Notes under the pieces: model-generated | Told to the model about the DNA's origin: nothing | The model's input: the letters and a program-made list of their open reading frames with translations, nothing else | Database searches by the model: none | Program-made: the position numbers and the translations under genes | Shown: positions 44,564-54,449 of the stretch, piece by piece | Position numbering within the stretch: the stretch's first letter is position 1 | How the letters are laid out: each line of letters opens with the position of its first letter | Assembly (NCBI GenBank): GCA_009103225.1 | Contig: RHPI01003369.1 | Span: 1,392,017 to 1,456,016 of the forward strand | Length of the DNA: 64,000 nt | Reading direction: 5' to 3' | From: Chlorokybus atmophyticus | Taxonomy: Eukaryota > Streptophyta > Chlorokybophyceae > Chlorokybales > Chlorokybaceae

Positions 44564-44961
44564 TGTGCTTGAGAGCAGCACACAACCTTGCAGCTTGATA
44601 GCAGCTAGAAACAGCTTCTAGCACCGCAACCTAGCAAGTAGGCCCGGAAACGCCAAGACGCAAAACAGTCAACCACCGATTTCACTCTCGCCACCACCTT
44701 CACTACCGCCACCTCCGCCGCCGCCACCGCTGTCGCCGAAGCACTGCGGACAGCTGTGCTTCTTCGGAGTCTTACTGCGCAGAAGTCAGCTGCGCACAAG
44801 TTAGGGTAGGGTTAGAGTTAGGGTTAGGATTCCTGAGTAATAAATAGCCACAGCAGCATACATAGGACATACAACAGCTATTCCTGTGTGTGGCGGCGGC
44901 GTGCTTGGTGGCCTCGGTTTGCGAAGCGTTGAGCTGTTGCAGCATATTGAGCATAGCAAGC
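44564..44961. promoter_or_regulatory. Divergent promoter region with telomere-like motif
   Basis: 398 bp between the start codons of genes A and B. At 44802-44830 lies a degenerate TTAGGG array (GTTAGGGTAGGGTTAGAG and TTAGGGTTAGG). In plants AAACCCTAA telo-boxes occur in promoters of growth-related genes; here it may be a similar promoter element or chance. Also GCC-triplet repeats at 44690-44740. Confidence 0.45.
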
Positions 44962-47909
44962 ATGAAGGGCAAGGCAGAGGCTAGTGCATACTGGCAGTCT
45001 GGTGCAGAGCAGCCTTGGCGCTGCAATTATTGTCAAGTCTTGTTGCAGAGGTCCGTTGTCAGCAAGGTCAAGCAGCACATTGGCTCCCTCACCTGCACTA
45101 AGATTCGTGTGTGGGCCCTGAACAGTTTGAGAAACTGCCAGGAGCAACGCCCAAGGAGAAGCTCCCTCACGGCTCCGAGTTGCAGCAGCTCACCGACCAT
45201 GTTGTGCAGCAGATAAAGGTGAGCTTGCTTGGTTCATGCTTACATAGTTGCATTTTTGCGTGTTTTATTGTCTGTTTCCAAGCTGCTATCTGTATGTATG
45301 CTGCTGCTGTAGGTATGCTGCTGCTAGCTGTATGTATCTCTGTCTGTGTATGCATCTCTGTCTGTTTATGTATCTTTAAAGCTGAAGTAACTACTCATAT
45401 AGGACGGTGAGCACTTGGCAAAACCGGAAGATTGGGGACCTAGCGGCCCCCCCGAAGGTTGGAAGCTGGAGAAGACTTCAACCGGGCACAAATGGGTGTA
45501 CACGCATCCTCCCAATCCAGCTGCGTCAGAGCAGAAGGACAAGGGGAAGGAGGAGGAGCAGGAGGAGGAGCAAGAGGTGTCGGATGAGGAGGAATTGGAG
45601 GAGGAGGAACCACCAGCAGCTGAGACCTCAGCAAAAAAGCCAAGACAAGCATCATCCTCCAAGAAGAACGGCCAACCTTCAGTTCCACAAACGCCAGCAA
45701 AGTCTACCAAAGCAACGCGGTCTGGAAGTGTAAGCAAGCAGCTACATGCAGCCAAGCTTGTGGATGTAGGGTCTGACGGATGCACACTAACTGACTGAAT
45801 GCATCTGCCCTGCAGGCGCATGTCAAGCCCACTAAACTGGCACACCTTACCTGGGACATGGTGCTGGCCACCGAGGAGCTTGTGGACAACTTAAACGAGG
45901 TAAGTCCACAACCCGGTCTTGATTGCTTCAGTTTGCGCTTCATTGGTGCACATTTACGAATGGCACAGGGTGTCATGAAGATGTCTTTAGTGTCTAAACG
46001 CGTGGAGAGAATGCTAGACCTTGCAGCTGAGGAAAAACAGAACTTGCAACAATTGCGGAACACCATCCAAACGGAGAGATCACACTCGCTGACTGTTCTT
46101 GACAACATAAATTCTTGTCGTGAAATCTTGAAGACTGAAAGAAAACAGCTAGACTTGGACAAGGTCTTTGGTGTGTTTACTCTTTGTGCATTCTGCAGGG
46201 GATACACTGACTGGTACACTCACCTTGACTTGTATGTGCTTGCAGGCAGCAGCCAAGGCTTTTTTTAAGGAAGCTGCCTGAAGCACAAGGAGCTGCGCAC
46301 TGCACGCGAAAAGCTGGAGAAAGAGCGCAAGGTGCTAGAGGACAGATTACGCAAAGAGGCAAACACTCCCTCAGCTCTGCTGCGCGAGACCCATAACACC
46401 GTAAAGATCAACGAGCAGCACCTCTTGAAGATCAGGCGTATGCTGGTGGGTGGTCTTCAACAAGCTTCAACAAGTAGCTTCCATTCTCTGCCGGGACCCG
46501 AGGCAATGGAGGTGGAGGCGAGGAGCCAGCAGGAGCTGGAGGAGGAGAGGAGGAGGCAGGAGGAGGAGGCAGAAAGGAAGAGGCAGGAGGAGGAGGAGGA
46601 GGAGGAGGAGAGGAAGAAGAAGGAGGAGGAGTAGAGGAAGAGACAGGAGGCGGTCGCACGGCTACAACAGGAGGCTGCGCGCTTAGGATTCGTCTTGAAG
46701 ACGCCGGAGGATGAAGAGGAAGAAAAGGAGTAGCAGGCGGAGGAGCGGAAGAGGAGGCTGGAGGAGGAGACGAGAAAGAGGAGGGAGCATGAGGAGAAAA
46801 AAAGGAGGGAGGAGGCGTGGTTACGGCTACAGCAGGAGGCTGCGCTATTAGGGGTGACCGTGGCCCCACAGCCTTCAGATTCTGCTGCGGGGACCTCACA
46901 GCCTTCACCTTCCGCTACTTTAACTGAGTCGGAAGAACAAGAGCAGGAAGAACAAGCTTCCAGTGACGAGGACGAGGAGAAAGAACCCGCTCCCGCTGCC
47001 ATGACAGCTCCCGCTCCCGCTGCCACGACAGCTCCTGCTCGTAAGTTTTTATCAATGAATATGTGAGACTGCAGGAGAGACTGAAGGAGAGACTGAGCTT
47101 GTTTATGTGTGTTAGCAAAAGAAAGAATTCGAATTCCAAGAACACTTGGAGGGTAGGTCCGGTAAGATTAGCTCAAAAGATGGAGATTACCTGCTTGTGA
47201 GCTTGTGAAAGGTGATCGGTTGCTGTGGTTGCAGAAGCCGGCGAGGATGAGGAGCAGGAGGAGGAGGAGGTGCTGGGGGTTCCCCCGGGAAACGCATTCC
47301 TCGCGCTAGAGGAGTATCTGGCGCAGCAGCAGCTGCAGCAGCAGCAGCAGATAGTGCCAGCACCCCCACAAAACCCAGTTCACGACATTGACCTCATGAG
47401 TCAAATGTCAGATTTGCAACAGAGGTATCAGGAGCGTGTCAGGCAGGTCAGGACGCTGCAGGCCTGGCGGAGCAACATGTTGGAGTTAGTCAGGGAACAG
47501 GTAGAGGAGCGTGATAGGCAAATCAGGAGGTACAGGGCACAGCTTCAAGAGCGCGAGACAGAGATCACAGCTTACCGCGCACAGCTCAACAGGTTGCGTG
47601 TCTCCAACCTACGTTGTGCCTTAAGCATTGGAAGCAGTTCCAATGCCTTCTTCACCTCTCATTGCTATTCCCGCTCTGCTGCCTGGAGGTAGAGGAGCCA
47701 TGCCTTTGCCTGTGATTCCCGAGGACACTACACCTCCAGCTGCTCGTCCTGCTCTGCTGCCTTCTGCTCCACGTAAACATGGGCACAGAGGTAGAGGTAG
47801 GGGCTTCTCGCTGGTCATGCATGGATCTTCAGCAGAGTCCACTGGCGGACAAGAAGCTGAACCTCCAACGAGACGACGAGGTGGTCCTCCACGCTGCAAC
47901 ACGCACTAA
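44962..47909 (+). CDS. Gene B of the CACTA-like element: BED-like zinc finger and coiled coil
   Basis: Starts MKGKAEASAYW at 44962. CNYC, then H in KVKQHIGSL and a following C form a BED-like C2HC finger, suggesting DNA binding. A 2-nt shift near 45108 (GTGTG) leads into VGPEQFEKLPGATPKEKL. Exon from about 45404 carries GPPEGWKLEKTSTGHKWVY, loosely like a methyl-CpG-binding fold, then Glu-rich sequence. Exons about 45816-45900 and 45969-46160 (VERMLDLAAEEKQNLQQL) and 46320-47041 are coiled coil, with two in-frame TAG codons (46632 and about 46731) inside an otherwise open charged helix. Exon about 47234-47690 is a second coiled coil (RQVRTLQAWRSNMLELVREQ). The end near 47909 is Arg/Pro-rich. 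Probably the DNA-binding or accessory protein of the element; this copy looks damaged. Confidence 0.5.
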
Positions 47910-48032
47910 TTTGGTGATAGTTTTGTGTAGATTGCGTGGCTTAGGAGCGACTTGGCGTGATGCTGCTGTACATATATACAAGCCCTTTTCTGCTTAATAC
48001 CAGACTGCATGCCAAGGCACAGCTCACCTTAA

Positions 48033-51000
48033 TCACGCGTACACATGGTAGTTGCAAAACTTGCTGATGTGAGGGTGGGACCGGCCTTGCTCGCGCCAAG
48101 TATCATGATCAATCTTGACCCAATGCATGAGCTTGCACAAGGTAAGCCTCCCGACAACTTCGCCAGTTTGGTTGTCGTTCACCCTCCAGACACCAGGCGC
48201 GATGCGTGCAAGGTAATCAACCTCAACCTGCTTGTCCTCCTCTAATATGTTCCTAACCACAGCATACCAAGGTCCGGGAGCATCCTCGTCGCAGGCGTCT
48301 TCTTGTGAGTCTTCAACCACGGCAGGTGCCTTGCGCATGTTTGCTCTCTTACTGCGACGTGGCTGCTGGGTTGCGCGTGCATTGCTGTCGTTGAGTTGCT
48401 CCTGCAACTCCATGCAGAACTCGTTGGCAGGTTCTGTGGGCAACTTCAAGTCCCAAACGGACTTGGCTTGATCGCGTATTTGCACCACCTCGCCGACTTT
48501 AGGCCAGATGGGGACATCAACATCGCCGGCCTTGACATACAGGTCAGGGTTCTGCAGATCATATGCTAGTTGCGGAGCTCTGTCAGCCTTGGAACCAGCT
48601 TTGGTCTGCCGACTGGGCAGCAGCATGAACTTTCGCAGGGATCTGTCAGCTGGAATACATACTTCATCGGAGCTCAAAGCCTTCACCAGGGCCGACCTTG
48701 TGTCAAGGTCACGGTACAAGGCACCAGCTGTGTCTGTGTACTTGACGTATTGGCGACCAGTAATGAAGACTCGAGGCTTCTTCTTGTAGATATGCACAAA
48801 TACTTGCTTCACAGCAATGTAACTGTGGTCGTCTGTTACAACGTTATCAATGCCTAGGGGCAACTCTGTTCTGCACAGTAGAACACAAAGCTTGGTAGCA
48901 GTCAGACAGCAAGCACAACAGCACGTGTGAGGACAACAATCATTAGTATGATAGCAAGCAGTCTAACCTGTGAATCTCCCCATTAAGCAGCACAGCCTTG
49001 TAGTGGTAAGCCGTATTTTGCACGAGATGCCTAGCATCTGCTCTGATGTGCCTGCTGACCATCTTAATCCGCTCTGAGCTTAGTGGTGTGGGTTGACCTG
49101 GCAGCTGGTCAATACGTATGCCTCGAGCAAGAATGTCTTGTGACTCAGACCGGTGTGGACACGTCTTAGCCTTCTTCCAGAGTTCCAAAGCCTTGCTGTA
49201 ACTGGGCGCTTCGTACCAAAAACCTCCTCCTAACACCGCTAGACACGCGATGGGACCGCGATTGCAGCTGAACGCGTGTTGCAAAGACCATGCCCGTGCG
49301 CTGGTCTTCGTGCAAAACAGTAAGCAGCCGCTCGTACCACAAGCGTACGTGTCGATGTATGTAGCTGAACTCATACTCTTTGTTGTTGGTGCTGGTCTCC
49401 AAGTGATCTGAGACAGCGCGCTCGAAGACGTAGCACCAGTACACATCATGGCTGCCGTGGCGGAAGATATCGTCCAGCAGATGACCTGCTCCAGCAGCAT
49501 GCTCTAAAGGTCTCAAGTTGTGGCCAAAGCATTCTTCTGAGTTGATACGCCAGTAACGCAGTAAGCTGTCTGCCAGTCTGAGGGTGTTTTCGGTCCAGCC
49601 ATTGAAGCGGGAGTGGCGATAGAACAGGCAGATGAGCTTGTGTAAGGACATGAAGACGTCGCGCATGTGCGAAGTCAGCAAGCCCGTTGTCACGTAAGGT
49701 GCAAAATCCTGCATAAACTTCTGGTAGTCTTCTGCCTTCCACCAGCCCAGCCTGTCTGTTATCCCCTTTGGAGAGCGCCCGGATCGCATTTCCTTGATCA
49801 AGGCTGCAGTGAAGTCCTTAGCCTGGACTCCACCAAGGGAACATCCACCACCCTTTCGTGCGCTCCCTTTGCAAAATTTGCATGGCAGAGGCCCTTCACT
49901 AGACCTTCACACAAGGTGTGCATGACGTCGTACACCACGTCCTTGAGTGGGCTGAAGCCATAGGCATGGTAGAGGCGCCACAGTTGGCTCCTGCCTGTGA
50001 CACCTGTCTCCATGCTGACTTGTGTTCTAATAGCAGGGGTAGCAGCAGTCTCCAGCTTATCAATGTTGGTCAAAGTCTCATGTTTCTTCTCTCTCGGGCC
50101 ATGGATGTCTTAAGTGCATGTAGTTCTGATCGTAGCGGTAGACCTTCTTCTGGTAGGTGTTGAGCTCCACTGCTTGGGAGTTGCTAGGATCAGCTGGACC
50201 ATTGCTGGTTGATGCAGCAGCACGCTTTTTGCTGGCAGGTTGCTTCTTCTTCTTTTTCTTCTTCTTCTTCTTCTCAGCCGCCTGCTTCTTATTCCTGCTA
50301 GCAGACTTTGCCTGGCTGCTGGACTTGAAAACAGCCTTCTTGCAAGCAGACACCTGCTCGTCGTCGGACTCTGAAGCAGCCTTGCGCTTTACAGGCCTTT
50401 GGGCTTCTTCCATATAGTGCTGGGCCTTACACCAGCATCTGCGGCAGCCCAAGATTCCACCATCTTTCATCTTCAATATCTGACACTGGGCTGGGTGATC
50501 ACCAGCCCAGATGAGCAGCATCGCACGCAAGCGCGTGGTAGCACCGGCTGCTTGAGAGTGCAGGTCAGGGCAAACTTCAGAGGTGGGGAGGGCATAATTG
50601 CAGGTGAAGCCCTCAAGCAGCAGTGATTCGAGCTCGTCTATAAGTGGCTTCAGAAAGGGGTCCATGTTGTCAACCCCCTTGGGAAGCTGATCTTTGGGCA
50701 CAAAACCCACAGGAAGAAGCGAAGACGTCTGCGCGCTCAACAACTTGCCTCCGATCAAGATGGCCACGTTGATTATCAGCGTGTTGCGGGGGCTGGTGCT
50801 GGCTGTGGTGAAGCCTTGCCTCCGTTCAAGACGGCCACGTTGATCATCAGCGTGTTGCGGGGGCTGGTGCTGGCTGTGGTGAAGCCGTCCCAGTGGCCAA
50901 TGAAGATGAGGTTCCTCGGGTCACCGCAAGCCATATGCTTGAAAGGACAGGTGACCTGCTCGCAGATGCGATACCGAAACCTCCACTGCGGCTCATCATC

Positions 51001-52349
51001 ACTGTCGCCTTCAGTGAAGTGGGGACCTGGTCTGTGAACTGTCTGGCAGTGCTCGCATCTGACTGGCAGCCAGTAGGTCTTTTTGGGGTTAAAGAAGTCG
51101 GAGATCTCTCTCATACGAGCTCCATCCCAGACTTCATGTTGACTGGCAGAAGGTACTGCTGGATCTTTGTCAAGCCACCGCTCCCGGTGCAGCCAGGCCT
51201 GGAGCCATTGATGACAGATGGTTGGCACGCCCAACATAAGCTGCAACCTTGACCTGAGAGGGAGGTAGTAGAAACCCGTGCCTTCCTTGCGTTTCTAACT
51301 GCAGTCTGGGCACTGTTCTTTTGCCATGGCCTTGCGCTCCTTCTCGCGCTGAAAGTAGCTGGAGCGCACCGAGTCTTCGTGTTGCACAACGAGCTCAGCA
51401 TTTGGATAGGGCTTGTCGAACAGGTGGCCGCAGGCACAGACAAAATAATGCAGTGTTGAAGGCATCCCCATGCGCTCAAACATGCCAATCAGGCTCTTGC
51501 AAGTAGTAGGCAGTTTGAAGCCTTCGCTCTTCTCATCGAACAATCCCTTCTTAGCCAAAGCCATCAGGGAGCTTTCGCCTTTAAAGAGGACAGGGAGCAG
51601 TTTGTTGAAGCAGTCCTGCGAGACTCCAGCTTCGTCTAGGATGGATGAGATCTCGATTATCTTGTCCAGGTAAGTTGTAGACGTCTGCTGCAGATCAGGC
51701 AACTTGTCTGCATCAAAGCTGTCCAAAGTGGGTTGCACAGTGGGAATGCTCCTCAGCCGTCTGGCCGCCTCGTCTTTAGCTAAGTGCGCATCGATGACCA
51801 AGCGCGGCTGCATGATCTGCGACACAGTAAGGGTGTGTAAGCAACGTGCATGCATGGTCACTTGTTCATCAGCGCAGGCCAAGCGAAGCAACTTACCAAG
51901 CCTTTGCACTTGGAGCAGAGGCAAAGGTCGCGACTGAAGGTTGGAGGCTGCTCAGGCTCAGGCTCTTGGTTGCCAGTATGATCAGATTGCTCGGCGGCTC
52001 CAAAGTCCGGCATCTCTGGAGAAGATTGTTCTGCTGTCTGCTGGTTGGACAGGTGTGGTTGATTTTCAGGCGGAGGCTCGGGCTCCAAGGCAGATGCAGG
52101 TGCAGGTTCAGGCTCCAAGGCAGACGCAGGTGCAGGTTGCTGCAAATCACCTCCTCCTCCAGTGAGGTGCGGGCTAATGTTTGTTGGACGCGCTTGCTGG
52201 GCGGCCCTCATCTCTTTAAGCAGTGACCGTTTAGCACGTACACTGGCTTTGCGTGGCTTCCCACCAGCATGCTTGATTAGTGCAAGCGTTTCATCAAACT
52301 GCTCACGCTCGCGCAGAACAGCAGACTGTTGAACAATGCGTCCTGCCAT
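48033..52349 (-). pseudogene. tnp2-type CACTA transposase, damaged
   Basis: Exon 1 is 52349-51897 (MAGRIVQQSAVL..., Pro/Glu-rich, ending CSKCKGL, donor GTAAGT). Exon 2 starts at 51816 (IMQPRLVIDAHL) and runs on through HYFVCACGHLFDKPYP. Tnp2 landmarks: DPFLKPLIDELESLLL; LIWAGDHPAQCQ and GCRRCWCK; GVTGRSQLWRLYHAYGF and VVYDVMHTLCEG; then the DUF4218-like HNLRPLEHAAGAGHLLDD, DVYWCYVFERAVSDH and TNNKEYE. The last exon is 48863-48033 (stop TGA). It would catalyse cut-and-paste transposition. Lesions: in-frame TAG at 51295-51297; a 71-bp tandem duplication around 50762-50903 that shifts the frame; and further frame changes near 50090, 49850 and 49300. A TTC-triplet run gives polyLys at about 50240-50275. 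Some indels could be sequencing errors. Confidence 0.85.
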
Positions 52350-53080
52350 GGCTGCAGATGATAGCGTGTAAGTCGGACTTGAATACTGCTAACAGTAACA
52401 GCATATGACGGACAACTTGGGGGCTAATAATTGGCAGCAGCGGTCACTGATATCTTGGATTTAGCAAACGAAAACGGAGCAACTACAAGCATTCACCTTG
52501 AACAAGTGAGACTGAATGCAAGACGCCCAGCAGCAAGCTAACAGCAAGCTAACAGACTGTAAGGGAGACACTCTCGACCAAGCCTCAACGACAGAGCAAA
52601 CCAAGCAACAATAACCAGCTAGCATAGGCCTTACCAACAAGAGCTCGTGAGCAGAAGTAGCTCCTTCTCCCCAGCAGCTTGTCAGCAGCTCCGCTCCGCC
52701 GCAGCAGCAGCACTTCCGCTTTGCAGCAGCAGCAGTTCCGCTTCGCAGCAACAGTAGCTCCGCTCCGCAGCAGCAGCTCAGTTCAACAGCAGCAGCAGCT
52801 CAGCCACCGTCCTCAAGAATCCAAGACTCCAGACACAGCTTCATCCAACCTGCCGCAGCTCAGCTCCAGCTCCAGCTGCTGTGCGATTTTGCCGGATCTG
52901 CTTCTTGGTAGAAGCAGCTTCTTCTCATAAGCAGCTCAGCAGCAGCAGCAGCAGTAGCTCACTGGCTTCTCCAAGTAAATCAGCAGCAGCAGCTCGCGCC
53001 GCCGCCTCCTTCTCTTCCTCCAAGCATGCAGCTCAGCATCCCCTCCGACCCAGCTCAGCTCAGCTCCAAGGCTGCTGGTC
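52350..53080. other. Element interior upstream of tnp2, CAGCAG-rich
   Basis: AGCAGC and TCAGCTC low-complexity repeats (52680-53060); no gene. It should contain the tnp2 promoter. Confidence 0.5.
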
Positions 53081-53084
53081 GGTA

Positions 53085-53522
53085 CGAGTGTGTTGTGCCG
53101 TTCTCGGCACAAGCCATTGATGTAATCCGCTGCCGGTCACAGCGCAGGAGGAGAGAAGGCTGCTGCTTTGCTACGGTACAAGTCTACTGTGCCGCTCTCG
53201 GCATAAGTTTTCTGCACCGGTAGCGGCACAATAATTGACGAATGGTCAACGGATCGCTAGTCTCGAGCCGTGATCGGGATGTGGAACCTTGTACCGATCA
53301 CGGCACCAGCTCTGTTGTGCCAACTTCAGCTTGGACTGTCTTGTGCCGTCAATGGCACAAGGGAGCAAAGGCGCCGACGCCGGCACAAGACTGCAGTCTG
53401 CGTACCGACCGCGGACGGCTTTTATTACTAGGAAGTCCTGACGGCACAGCCTGGTTGTGCCGTCTGGGCCGAAGAAGTTGACTGCTTGTGCCGTGAACGG
53501 CACGCACTGCAGGCGCCATGTG
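53085..53522. repeat. Right subterminal GGCACA array and terminal repeat
   Basis: About a dozen TTGTGCCG/CGGCACAA motifs in both orientations, often as palindromes (for example TTGTGCCGTCAATGGCACAA at about 53341). They end in the right terminal inverted repeat 53484-53522 (...CTGCAGGCGCCATGTG). Confidence 0.85.
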
Positions 53523-53525
53523 TAT

Positions 53526-54440
53526 GCGCAGGTGATGTGTCTGGTGTCCAATCGACGTATGCACTCACCTTGGATTGGATTGTGTTTGTAGATGGAGCCG
53601 TGATACCATTCATGGTCTGCCGGCTAGAAGACCGTAACAAAGCTGCCGACTAACGCATCACCGCCCGCAGTGCAGCGCAGCCGACACACTCTGACATGCT
53701 CTTCCGCTGCCTGTCATGCAAGTTTTCGTGTGAGATACAGCAACATAGTGTGCATGGCAGCAAGTGAATGGAAAGGCTGCATGTGTAGGCGGCCTGACCT
53801 CTTGGCAGCTTGGTGGCCTGGCTGCTCCCGCCTCAGGAACGAGGGTGGTCTTGCTTTCGCGCCCGCATCGTGGTAGTGTGGTCTGCAATTGGGTGCGTGC
53901 ACTGCTCAGTGCGTGCTAGTGTGCTGTATGCACCATGTGACACCGTGCCCTGCAACACGTGTGCACTCACTACCGCTGCGGCAAGGCGCGTTGTCTCGTT
54001 GGCTGTCGCACCCGGGCGGATGTACGGCATGTATTTCAGTGGTACACCATGCCACTCAAATGCGCTGCTGTTGCATTGATGGCATGTGCATTGCCAGCTG
54101 AAAAACTTTGGAGAAAGCTGCATTGCAAGATAAAACTCTTGCAATGCAGCTTTGCTCTGCATGCCACTATGTGCTCCACTGCGTAGCGGTGCCAACATAC
54201 TGCCGTAAACCCATACATGTGCTGGTACTGCCTGCACTGATCTTCATGCTATGTGAGCCGAGCGCGCTGGCCGTTGCTAACTATGTATGCCTTGCATACA
54301 CTGCAAGTGAGTGCACGTTGCGAAGGCGCTGTCGCTGATGGCGTGGCTGATAGGGTAGACATGGATCATAAAGCACGCCGCCGGTGGGAGTGGTGAACGT
54401 GCGGTTGGTACCGACGTGCGCCGCCGCTAGCACTGCTGAT
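53526..54440. other. Unassigned stretch right of the CACTA element
   Basis: No gene recognised. A GCATTGCAAG / CTTGCAATGCAGC inverted pair lies near 54118-54155. Several short frames on both strands have no family resemblance. Confidence 0.35.
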
Positions 54441-54449
54441 CGCCAAACC

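Larger units (their letters stand above)
41300..53522. mobile_element. 12.2-kb CACTA-like (EnSpm) DNA transposon
   Basis: Bounded by imperfect inverted terminal repeats: 41300 onward reads CACACGGCGCCTGCAG and the complement from 53522 reads CACATGGCGCCTGCAG. After six unmatched bases both continue CCGTTC-N-CGGCACAAGC (about 31 of 39 positions equal). TAT lies directly outside both ends (41297-41299 and 53523-53525), a 3-bp target duplication as is usual for CACTA elements. Subterminal arrays of GGCACA motifs lie inside both ends, and a tnp2-type transposase is encoded inside. Contents: gene A (minus), gene B (plus), tnp2 (minus). The termini start CACAY, not CACTA. Confidence 0.85.

Noticed and set aside
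44802-44830. True telomere or chromosome end
   Set aside because: Only about four degenerate units, inside a transposon with coding sequence on both sides.
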